5,432 nucleotides of DNA, from NCBI GenBank assembly GCA_020343555.1, contig CP070800.1, positions 1,287,599-1,293,030 on the forward strand, in the 5' to 3' direction. Both the position numbers and the translations under genes were made by a program. The notes beneath the pieces are model-generated. The model did not search any database, was not told the origin of the DNA, and was given only the letters and a program-made list of their open reading frames with translations. Of the stretch, positions 1 through 5,432 are shown piece after piece. This DNA comes from Dehalococcoidales bacterium. GTDB taxonomy: Bacteria; Chloroflexota; Dehalococcoidia; Dehalococcoidales; UBA2162. Numbering within the stretch: position 1 is the first letter of the stretch; each line of letters opens with the position of its first letter.

Positions 1-867
1 AAAGACCTGTACGATACGTTCGAATCAGCTAAATCTATCTTCAATCAGGCTGATGAGTCACTTGGTATACCGATCTCAAAGATGTGCTTCGAAGGTCCAG
101 AAGAAGAACTGCAACTCACCAAAAACACCCAGCCAGCTTTACTCACAGTGAGTTACGCCTGCCTGAAAGCTATAGAAGAAATAAACGATGGAAGTTTTCC
201 TACGCCTGACTATCTGGCCGGTCACAGTCTAGGTGAGTATACTGCTCTGGCGGCGGCTAATGTACTGGATTTTACAACTGCGGTCTACCTTGCCCGTGAA
301 AGGGGCAGGTTGATGCATGAAGCAGGTCAACAATCACCGGGCGCTATGGCTGCGGTTATGGGGCTGGACGAAAGCATATTAACAGCAATATGCCAGGATA
401 CTGAAACGGTAATAGCAAACTACAACTCCCCTGGACAGCTGGTCATCAGCGGTATGAAGGATAATGTTCTGAAAGCATCAGATCAGGCTCAGTCAGCAGG
501 AGCCAGTCGTGTTGTCTCGCTCAACGTAAGCGGCGCGTTTCACTCCCCTTTGATGAAACCTGCACAGGAAGGCTTGACCGAAATCATCGCTTCGCTTGAA
601 TTCCGTAATCCGGATATTCCTGTCTTGGCGAACACAACGGCATTACCTCTGACGAACGGAGAACAGGTGAAAACAGAGCTTATCGACCAGTTATGCAACG
701 GTGTTCAATGGCAGCGTTCGATCGAATACATGATAAGTGAAGGAGTAACAACCTTTATCGAGATAGGACCCGGTCGAGTCCTGAGCGGCCTGGTAAAACG
801 AATTAATAAGGAAGTCGATCAGCAAAATATCGGCACTGTCGAAGCTGTAAACGGTTTGTTTCGATAA
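1..867 (+). CDS. fabD: Malonyl-CoA:ACP transacylase FabD, 5' end cut by window edge
   Basis: The frame is open from base 1, and the first codons (KDLYDTFESAKSIF) already match FabD, so the ATG at 82 is an internal methionine. About 17-20 N-terminal residues, including the GQGxQ oxyanion motif, lie outside the window; the 288 residues present plus these give the usual length of about 305-310. The enzyme transfers malonyl from CoA to the phosphopantetheine arm of acyl carrier protein, in the cytoplasm, supplying the extender unit for type II fatty acid synthesis. The nucleophile elbow GHSLGE is present with its catalytic serine codon at 226-228. The substrate-binding arginine of the ERG motif is at 301-303, and the catalytic histidine of GAFHSPLM is at 541-543. 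The C-terminal EIGPGRVLSGLV motif is also typical. The stop at 865-867 lies 27 bp before fabG, so the two genes are very likely co-transcribed, and acpP, encoding its substrate, lies downstream. Confidence 0.96.
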   Translation, partial: KDLYDTFESAKSIFNQADESLGIPISKMCFEGPEEELQLTKNTQPALLTVSYACLKAIEEINDGSFPTPDYLAGHSLGEYTALAAANVLDFTTAVYLARERGRLMHEAGQQSPGAMAAVMGLDESILTAICQDTETVIANYNSPGQLVISGMKDNVLKASDQAQSAGASRVVSLNVSGAFHSPLMKPAQEGLTEIIASLEFRNPDIPVLANTTALPLTNGEQVKTELIDQLCNGVQWQRSIEYMISEGVTTFIEIGPGRVLSGLVKRINKEVDQQNIGTVEAVNGLFR

Positions 868-894
868 TACGAAATATTGGATTTTAGAGTATCA

Positions 895-1641
895 ATGGAT
901 CTGACTGGAAAGGTAGCAATAATTACCGGAAGCACCCGTGGTATAGGCAACGCTATCGCGAACAGACTTGCGAAAGCAGGAGCGATAACGGTCGTTAATG
1001 GTGTTACTAACGCAGCCAGGGTGGAACATGCAGCCGAGACTATTAGGAGTACTGGTAAAGACTGTATTGGAGTCCTTGCCGATGTTGGAACACCGGATGG
1101 GGTAAACAATCTAATAGATACTACCGTTCAACAATATGGAAAGATAGATATCCTGGTGAATAACGCCGGTATCGTTCGTGACCACGGTATAATGCGCATG
1201 TCAGAGGAAGACTGGGATAACGTGATCAGGGTGAATCTTAAAAGCGTATTTCTGTGTTCTAAAGCGGTATTAAAATACATGCTAAAACAGCGCTGGGGGA
1301 GAATAATCAGCATATCGAGTATTATTGGTATATACGGAAATGCCGGACAGTCGAATTACTCGGCGTCGAAAGCCGGAATCATTGCTTTCACGAGAACTCT
1401 GGCAAAAGAAGTCGGTTCCAGAGGGATTACTGTAAATACAATAGCACCCGGCTTTATCGATACCGATATGACACGACAGCTTGAGGAAAAGTGGATAGAA
1501 TACCTTAAGAGCAGGACTTCTCTAGGTTTCCTTGGAATGCCCGAGGATATTGCCGAAGCCGTTGCATTTCTTGCATCCGAAAATGCCGGGTATATCACCG
1601 GTCATGTACTTGGTATTAATGGTGGCATGGGAGGGTTATAA
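895..1641 (+). CDS. fabG: 3-oxoacyl-ACP reductase FabG
   Basis: This short-chain dehydrogenase reduces 3-oxoacyl-ACP to 3-hydroxyacyl-ACP with NADPH, the first reduction of the fatty-acid elongation cycle. From the ATG at 895 it has 248 residues, the normal size. Visible motifs are TGSTRGIG (11-18) for the cofactor, NNAG (89-92), and the catalytic tetrad Asn114, Ser142, Tyr155 and Lys159 (YSASK). Arg133 and Arg176 align with E. coli Arg129 and Arg172, which dock acyl carrier protein; together with the neighbours this supports a true FabG over another SDR. An in-frame TTG at 877 would add six residues, but the family normally begins at MDLTGKVA and no ribosome site precedes the TTG. Only a weak AGAG-like site precedes the ATG. 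Residues 35-44 (NGVTNAARVE) differ from the common NYRSNEE-type stretch after the second strand, so cofactor preference is less certain than overall function. Confidence 0.94.
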   Translation: MDLTGKVAIITGSTRGIGNAIANRLAKAGAITVVNGVTNAARVEHAAETIRSTGKDCIGVLADVGTPDGVNNLIDTTVQQYGKIDILVNNAGIVRDHGIMRMSEEDWDNVIRVNLKSVFLCSKAVLKYMLKQRWGRIISISSIIGIYGNAGQSNYSASKAGIIAFTRTLAKEVGSRGITVNTIAPGFIDTDMTRQLEEKWIEYLKSRTSLGFLGMPEDIAEAVAFLASENAGYITGHVLGINGGMGGL

Positions 1642-1666
1642 GCTAACAAATGATTTATGGTAGTAA

Positions 1667-1695
1667 TTGACCATTTTAGTCGCTTTTGATAAACT
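1667..1695 (+). promoter_or_regulatory. Candidate sigma-70-type promoter ahead of nusB
   Basis: The 108-bp gap between fabG and nusB is AT-rich and is the only sizeable non-coding stretch in the window. TTGACC at 1667-1672 matches five of six bases of the -35 consensus. It is followed by a 17-bp spacer and TAAACT at 1690-1695, which matches four of six bases of the -10 consensus. A perfect TATAAT also lies at 1722-1727 but has no good -35 partner at the right distance. Either could give nusB-acpP-HAD its own transcription on top of read-through from fabG. Chance matches in AT-rich DNA are common, so this is tentative. Confidence 0.35.
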
Positions 1696-1749
1696 CAAAT
1701 AAGCATCTTAACAAGTATAAATATAATCAATAATATTCGGGAATGGTGG

Positions 1750-2163
1750 ATGATGGCAGGTGTGAGGAGAAAGGCAAGAACTATTGCCCTTCAGGCATTG
1801 TATGAAATAGACACATCAGGGCACAAAGTAGATGATGTTACTGGAAGATTATCAGCCGAAGAAGATTTAAGCGAAGAGAACAAAACTTTCGTCCGAGATA
1901 TTGTATCGGGCGTTATCGAGAATAAAGAAAAGCTTGATCAGAGTATTAGCGAACACGCTCCAGCCTGGCCGATAGAGCAGTTACCCGTCATCGACAGGAA
2001 TATTCTTAGACTTGCAATCTTCGAGATTTTAATTGATAATAGAGTACCAGTGAAGGTAGCCATTAACGAAGCAGTGGAACTAGCCAAAACTTTTGGTGCT
2101 GACCGATCATCAAAATTTGTTAATGGAGTTCTTGGTTCGATTAGCACTCTGGTCAGCAGATAA
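1750..2163 (+). CDS. nusB: Transcription antitermination factor NusB
   Basis: NusB is a small all-helical RNA-binding protein. With NusE (ribosomal protein S10) it binds boxA RNA in the rRNA leader, and the complex keeps RNA polymerase elongating through rRNA operons. At 137 residues the protein has normal family length. The N-terminal arginine-rich helix ([16 protein letters not shown], about 6-21) is the family's RNA-contacting signature. The core [15 protein letters not shown] and the C-terminal [15 protein letters not shown] and [12 protein letters not shown] stretches are also diagnostic. Two adjacent ATG codons (1750 and 1753) could start it; no strong Shine-Dalgarno separates them, though GGGAA and GGTGG lie just upstream. 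It sits between fabG and acpP, 24 bp before the latter, so a growth-rate-linked co-expression with fatty acid synthesis is a reasonable inference. Confidence 0.95.
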   Translation: MMAGVRRKARTIALQALYEIDTSGHKVDDVTGRLSAEEDLSEENKTFVRDIVSGVIENKEKLDQSISEHAPAWPIEQLPVIDRNILRLAIFEILIDNRVPVKVAINEAVELAKTFGADRSSKFVNGVLGSISTLVSR

Positions 2164-2175
2164 AGAAACAGAAAT

Positions 2176-2184
2176 AAGGGGGAG
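2176..2184 (+). promoter_or_regulatory. Ribosome binding site supporting the TTG start of acpP
   Basis: The purine run AAGGGGGAG ends three bases before TTG at 2188. The next in-frame ATG is deep inside the protein at Met45, past the carrier serine, so the TTG is the only workable start. Confidence 0.7.
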
Positions 2185-2187
2185 AAA

Positions 2188-2448
2188 TTGGCAACCGTTT
2201 ATGAGAGAGTAAAACAGATTATCGTTGAGCAGTTAGGTGTTGATGAAGAAGAAGTGGCACCCGCAGCAAATTTTGTTGATGATCTAGGGGCTGACTCTCT
2301 TGACTTGGTAGAACTAATCATGTCCCTGGAAGAAGAATTCACTGATTCATCCAAAATAGTTGAAATTCCAGATGAAGATGCAGAAAGAATAGTATCCGTT
2401 CAGGATGCTGTTGATTATATCAAAGACGCAGGAATCCAGGACGAATAG
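2188..2448 (+). CDS. acpP: Acyl carrier protein
   Basis: This is the small acidic protein that carries growing acyl chains on a 4'-phosphopantetheine arm during fatty acid synthesis. The attachment site is the DSL motif inside [14 protein letters not shown], with Ser37 as the modified residue, and the following helix II ([13 protein letters not shown]) is the usual partner-recognition surface. Translation starts at a TTG. The protein has 86 residues, a little longer than the common 76-80. Part of the excess is an insertion: between EEEF and IPDEDAERI it has eight residues (TDSSKIVE), where E. coli AcpP has three (DTE). Helix III and IV signatures ([19 protein letters not shown]) are otherwise normal. 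It lies 24 bp after nusB and 20 bp before the HAD gene, on the same strand as fabD and fabG, whose products act on it. A specialised carrier protein for another pathway is less likely given these neighbours. Confidence 0.95.
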   Translation: MATVYERVKQIIVEQLGVDEEEVAPAANFVDDLGADSLDLVELIMSLEEEFTDSSKIVEIPDEDAERIVSVQDAVDYIKDAGIQDE

Positions 2449-2458
2449 ATAATAAGAC

Positions 2459-2462
2459 AGGA
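2459..2462 (+). promoter_or_regulatory. Ribosome binding site supporting the TTG start of the HAD gene
   Basis: AGGA lies six bases before TTG at 2469. An in-frame TAA at 2463-2465 excludes any earlier start, and the next in-frame ATG (Met60) would remove catalytic motif I, so the TTG is strongly favoured. Confidence 0.6.
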
Positions 2463-2468
2463 TAAGTT

Positions 2469-3176
2469 TTGTTCAAAGCCGTATTCTTTGACTGGTTTAA
2501 TACCCTGGCGATATATAATCCGCCCAGGGAAGAACTTCAAAGCCAGGCCATTCGAGAATCCGGCTTTAATTTGTCCGCCGAACAGGTGAAACCTGCACTG
2601 TTTGACGCAGATAGGCTCGTCTTCGACGAAAACGCTAAATATCCAATGAGGCTCAGAAGCAAGGAAGAACAGACTGAGATATACATCCGGTATGAGACAA
2701 CTCTCCTGAAAGATATCGGCATCGACTTATCTGATGAACCCTCCACCGTAGCAAAGATCTTTAAACGAATCGAAGAGTTGTATAGTGATATCGGTTTCGC
2801 CCTTTATGACGACGTGATTCCGTCGATGAAGAAACTCAGGAAACAGGACCTGAAAATCGGTCTTATTACCAACCTTGAGATAGATATGAATCCGGTTTGT
2901 TCCAAACTCGGCCTTGATCCTTATCTTGATCTTATAGTCACTTCAGGTGAAGCTGGCTCTGACAAACCTCAACCTGAGATATTCCTGCTTGCTTTAAAAA
3001 AAGCCGGAGTAGAATCTTCCGAAGCCGTTCATGTCGGTGACCAGTACAAGATAGACGCCGTTGGAGCGAAGAACGCAGGTATCAAACCGATCATAATCGA
3101 CCGTGACGATATGTACCCGGATATCACCGATTGCCCTCGCATCCGGACTCTGGATGGATTGTTCACATACATCTAG
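2469..3176 (+). CDS. HAD-superfamily hydrolase with altered motif I
   Basis: This 235-residue protein has the haloacid dehalogenase fold in the order expected: motif I DWFNTL (nucleophile Asp8, Thr12), a helical cap domain (about 17-110), motif II LITN (Thr134), motif III Lys166 in SDKPQPEIF, and motif IV GDQYKID (Gly190, Asp191, Asp196). The cap between motifs I and II makes it a C1-type member like phosphoglycolate phosphatase or haloacid dehalogenase. The odd point is Phe10, where HAD phosphatases carry the general acid/base aspartate (DxD). Haloacid dehalogenases also lack that aspartate (DxYGT), but their motif IV differs from the one here. The substrate cannot be read from the sequence. 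It begins 20 bp after acpP, so it is probably the last gene of that transcript; in relatives, as I recall, the RNase III gene rnc often follows acpP. A phosphatase or another hydrolase are both possible, and the fold assignment is firm. Confidence 0.85.
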   Translation: MFKAVFFDWFNTLAIYNPPREELQSQAIRESGFNLSAEQVKPALFDADRLVFDENAKYPMRLRSKEEQTEIYIRYETTLLKDIGIDLSDEPSTVAKIFKRIEELYSDIGFALYDDVIPSMKKLRKQDLKIGLITNLEIDMNPVCSKLGLDPYLDLIVTSGEAGSDKPQPEIFLLALKKAGVESSEAVHVGDQYKIDAVGAKNAGIKPIIIDRDDMYPDITDCPRIRTLDGLFTYI

Positions 3177-3180
3177 TCAG

Positions 3181-4218
3181 TTATATTAACCCGGCATATT
3201 TCAATATTAACAGGCTCCGAAAGGTCATATCGTATTTCCACCTGTCATTTTTCCAGCTGTCTTCAAGCGCCAGACCGCTGTAAACACTCCAGGCTTTGAA
3301 ATAACCGTCATGAGGTTTTATCGGGAATATACAATCCCTTTCCTCCAATATCTCCTTCAGTTCATTGGCTTGCTGAAGTAAAGACGACACGTTTTTAACA
3401 ATTCCCATCCGGGCAAATAACTCCATCGTGTGTATCCACCAGAACCAGTCTTTTGAACCAAGGTCGTGAGGAGATTGTTTCAGGTTCGGAGGTTGAATCT
3501 GGGCTGGTGCGACTAGTTGGCTCTTGGCTTTGATGTAAACTTTGGGCAAGGGAGAAAAATCGATAAGTCTTTCGATTGCCTGAGAAATGATATCGATATT
3601 CTCCTCATTCCGCCAGCTTTGAGTAAATGCCAGCAATTTCAGGTTGTAAAGATCGGGTAACGGAGTGCCGCTGTAGTAAAGCTTTTTATTGTATGTTCCG
3701 GTAATTGACTCTATCGATGGTATGGCTCTCACTGCACTCACATAGCCTAGGGTACGTTGAATTTCTGTCTGTATAAAATCGTGATCTTCAATACCAAAAT
3801 AAGAAAACACTACAGCTCTCATGTTATCAGCACCGAACAGGCCGATTGCAGGATCGTATACGGCTGCCCACTTCCACCTGTCCGGATTCCAGTTATCTCT
3901 GAGTAAAGCGTCAAGACAATTTTTAACAATAGAAAACGTATCGGGTACCGCCATTTCTGATAAGAAGCGAAGCGCTCCTTCAGTACCGGTCCCAAAGTAT
4001 TTCATCTTCACTGAAGGTATCCACCCGGCATGGAAGAACTCTCCCAGGAATCCATCTTCTTTCTGCCACGAAAACGCGTACTGCACGCGGTTGTCGGTCA
4101 GTATTTCATCGAGGTATTCGCTAATGTCGGGATTGTCACCGAGTATCTCTTTCCTTGTTCTGAATCTTATGGATGCACAGGCATCTTCAGTCAGTGTTTT
4201 TATGACTTCAGTATTCAT
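3181..4218 (-). CDS. Uncharacterised helical protein, possibly prenyltransferase/terpene-cyclase-like repeat fold
   Basis: I do not recognise this 345-residue protein as a named family. It has no signal peptide or membrane segment, and it is rich in tryptophan and aromatic residues. Several stretches resemble the repeats of alpha/alpha-toroid proteins such as squalene cyclases and protein prenyltransferases: QKEDGFLGEFFH (52-63, compare QxxDGxW), EGALRFLSEMAV (80-91), GLFGADNMRAVVFSYFGIED (126-145), a DWFWW cluster (257-261), and an aromatic C-terminus, DRWKYDMTFRSLLILKYAG. The terpene-cyclase DxDD catalytic motif is not seen, so enzymatic activity is not implied. The N-terminal SIRFRTRKEIL suggests a helical lead-in. 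The start has a modest AGGTGA site at 4229-4234, ten bases upstream. The gene lies 28 bp after the alcohol dehydrogenase and is probably co-transcribed with it, which hints at a shared pathway but does not show one. Its stop faces the HAD stop across 4 bp. Confidence 0.8.
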   Translation of the reverse strand: MNTEVIKTLTEDACASIRFRTRKEILGDNPDISEYLDEILTDNRVQYAFSWQKEDGFLGEFFHAGWIPSVKMKYFGTGTEGALRFLSEMAVPDTFSIVKNCLDALLRDNWNPDRWKWAAVYDPAIGLFGADNMRAVVFSYFGIEDHDFIQTEIQRTLGYVSAVRAIPSIESITGTYNKKLYYSGTPLPDLYNLKLLAFTQSWRNEENIDIISQAIERLIDFSPLPKVYIKAKSQLVAPAQIQPPNLKQSPHDLGSKDWFWWIHTMELFARMGIVKNVSSLLQQANELKEILEERDCIFPIKPHDGYFKAWSVYSGLALEDSWKNDRWKYDMTFRSLLILKYAGLI

Positions 4219-4246
4219 GCGTTCTTATTCACCTATAACTAATATA

Positions 4247-5341
4247 TCATTCGAACATGATAACGTTTCGTATCACTTCACCCTTTTCAGACGATTCCAG
4301 GGCATCGTTGATCTTTTCGAATGGATAATGACCAGACACCAGCTCATCCAGTTTTAACCGTCCTGCGTAATATAGCTCAATAAGGCGTGGGATATCTTTC
4401 CTCAGTCGTACCGCGCCCATGGCACTGCCAGTAAGTTTCCTGCCGCCCATGAAATCTGTGGGTGTAAAAGCAGAGAGTTGTTCTCCGTGCCCGTGGCCGA
4501 TAACACAGGTGGTACCATCCCGGGCTGACATCAGGAAACCTTGCCTGAGGATCTCTATACCGGCTACTGCGACTATCACGAAATCAGAACCGCGTCCGTA
4601 GGTGATCTCGTGTACCTTTTCTATTGGCTCTTTCTCGATTCTGGGATTGACAGTGTGAGTAGCGCCGAACACCTTTGCGGTTTCTAACTTCTTTTCGCTA
4701 ATATCGACGGCTACGATGGGAAATGCTCCGGAAAACAGAGCTCCCTGTATCGCGTTCAGCCCGACACCACCGCATCCGATAACCGTTACGCTGCTGTTTT
4801 CCGCAACCTTCGCCCTGTACAGCACCCCACCGAATCCGGCGATAACTCCGCACGCGATAAGACAGGCCCTGTCTACCGGCAGTTCCTCCGGTATTTTAAC
4901 AAGGTTTCTCTCGGGTATAATGGCATATTCAGTAAATCCGGCGACAGGTCCGGCGTACTGGGTGAGACGTTGACCTGCTTTGTTCATCATCCTGCCTTCG
5001 CCATGCAGGTATAACGGGTGAGTCGTACACTGATTGGATAGTCCCTCTCGACAATAATAACAATAACCGCATCCTTCAGGTATTATGCTTGCTATTACCT
5101 TGTCACCAGGAATTACGTAATCGACACCTTCGCCTGTCTCCTCAACGTAGCCGCAAATTTCGTGTCCGGCTATGGCCGGGAGTTTTATATTACCATGTTC
5201 ACCTTTTATAGCATGGATATCGCTATGACAGATCGCGGTAGCTGCCATACGTATCATAACCTCGCCTTTCCCCGGCGGATCAAGAGTAACATCCTCGATA
5301 ACCAGGGGTGTGTTAAACTCGTAACAGATAGCCGCTTTCAT
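4247..5341 (-). CDS. Zinc-dependent medium-chain alcohol dehydrogenase
   Basis: This cytoplasmic oxidoreductase of the medium-chain dehydrogenase family (364 residues, normal length) interconverts an alcohol and an aldehyde or ketone with NAD(P). The catalytic zinc ligands are visible as Cys38 (AICHSD), His60-Glu61 (GHE) and Cys164 (IACG). The structural zinc is held by Cys91, Cys94, Cys97 and Cys105 in the CGYCYYCREGLSNQC lobe. The Rossmann motif GCGGVG (189-194) is followed by Asp213 at the end of the second strand, the residue that usually selects NAD over NADP. The layout resembles the long-chain and class III alcohol dehydrogenase branch (compare IACGVIAGFGGVLYRAKV), but the substrate is not determined and formaldehyde/glutathione activity should not be assumed. 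A strong ribosome site precedes the ATG. It follows the mutS2-like gene by 37 bp including spacer and ribosome site, and precedes the uncharacterised gene by 28 bp. Confidence 0.93.
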   Translation of the reverse strand: MKAAICYEFNTPLVIEDVTLDPPGKGEVMIRMAATAICHSDIHAIKGEHGNIKLPAIAGHEICGYVEETGEGVDYVIPGDKVIASIIPEGCGYCYYCREGLSNQCTTHPLYLHGEGRMMNKAGQRLTQYAGPVAGFTEYAIIPERNLVKIPEELPVDRACLIACGVIAGFGGVLYRAKVAENSSVTVIGCGGVGLNAIQGALFSGAFPIVAVDISEKKLETAKVFGATHTVNPRIEKEPIEKVHEITYGRGSDFVIVAVAGIEILRQGFLMSARDGTTCVIGHGHGEQLSAFTPTDFMGGRKLTGSAMGAVRLRKDIPRLIELYYAGRLKLDELVSGHYPFEKINDALESSEKGEVIRNVIMFE

Positions 5342-5346
5342 ATCTT

Positions 5347-5355
5347 CTCCTCCTT
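5347..5355 (-). promoter_or_regulatory. Strong ribosome binding site of the alcohol dehydrogenase gene
   Basis: On the minus strand AAGGAGGAG ends five bases before the ATG at 5341. It is the best Shine-Dalgarno match in the window and fixes this start. It lies in the short gap after the mutS2-like gene, so translation is initiated independently even if the transcript is shared. Confidence 0.85.
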
Positions 5356-5376
5356 GGTATGTTAATACGGTCAGTT

Positions 5377-5432
5377 CTATTTGCTGGAAAGCTCTACGAT
5401 AGTAACTCCGGCGCCACCTTCTCCTCGCTGTC
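5377..5432 (-). CDS. mutS2: C-terminal end of a probable MutS2 (Smr domain), cut by window edge
   Basis: Only the last 17 complete codons and the stop (5377-5379) of a minus-strand gene are visible. They read QRGEGGAGVTIVELSSK. The glycine-rich turn followed by GVTIVEL is how the Smr endonuclease domain at the C-terminus of bacterial MutS2 typically ends. MutS2 is a MutS-like ATPase that acts on stalled ribosomes and on recombination intermediates. Because the visible piece is so short, another Smr-domain protein remains possible. The next gene on the same strand, the alcohol dehydrogenase, starts 35 bp after this stop with its own strong ribosome site and no evident terminator between them. 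Confidence 0.65.
   Translation of the reverse strand, partial: QRGEGGAGVTIVELSSK

Noticed and set aside
82..84. ATG as the start of fabD
   Set aside because: The frame is open to base 1 and the upstream codons encode conserved FabD sequence, so this is an internal methionine.
877..879. TTG as the start of fabG
   Set aside because: No ribosome site precedes it, and the family N-terminus begins at the ATG at 895.
819..1109. 96-codon minus-strand open frame over fabD and fabG
   Set aside because: It lies opposite strongly conserved genes and has no recognisable product.
1657..1678. Possible intrinsic terminator after fabG (ATGGT/ACCAT followed by TTTT)
   Set aside because: The stem is only 5 bp with two G-C pairs and the T-run is short, too weak to call.
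3140..3160. Small hairpin (CATCC/GGATG) near the end of the HAD gene
   Set aside because: It lies within the coding sequence, has a 5-bp stem and lacks a T-run, so it is not a credible terminator.
3821..4357. 178-codon plus-strand open frame
   Set aside because: It is antisense to the uncharacterised gene and to the alcohol dehydrogenase end, its product resembles no family, and its composition looks like a shadow of the coding strand.

Overview
The window is 5.4 kb of compact bacterial chromosome with mid-40s GC by eye. It holds two convergent gene clusters. No mobile element, CRISPR array, RNA gene or phage feature was seen. The plus-strand order fabD-fabG-nusB-acpP, with the transcription factor nusB between fatty-acid genes, recalls Dehalococcoidia (Chloroflexota) as I remember that lineage. 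Two TTG start codons and Shine-Dalgarno sites fit an ordinary bacterium. The lineage is an inference and no marker here settles it.

Left part, plus strand (1-3176): the 3' part of fabD (malonyl-CoA:ACP transacylase), fabG (3-oxoacyl-ACP reductase), a 108-bp AT-rich gap with a candidate promoter, nusB (antitermination factor), acpP (acyl carrier protein) and a HAD-superfamily hydrolase. FabD loads malonyl groups onto the AcpP phosphopantetheine arm, and FabG reduces the 3-oxoacyl-AcpP made by the condensing enzymes. NusB acts in rRNA transcription and is probably co-transcribed so that lipid synthesis and ribosome synthesis are both tied to growth. The HAD protein has no obvious step in the pathway.

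Right part, minus strand (3181-5432, read right to left): the last 18 codons of a gene that looks like mutS2 (Smr-domain C-terminus), a zinc-dependent medium-chain alcohol dehydrogenase with a complete set of zinc ligands, and a 345-residue protein that I cannot name with confidence but which looks like an alpha-helical prenyltransferase/terpene-cyclase-type repeat protein. Gaps of 37 and 28 bp suggest one transcript. The two clusters meet tail to tail with only 4 bp between stop codons.

Most of the window is ordinary housekeeping sequence. The points most worth a second look are the 345-residue protein, the altered motif I of the HAD protein, a short insertion in the acyl carrier protein, and the tight convergent junction. 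I found no sign of a new multi-gene system.
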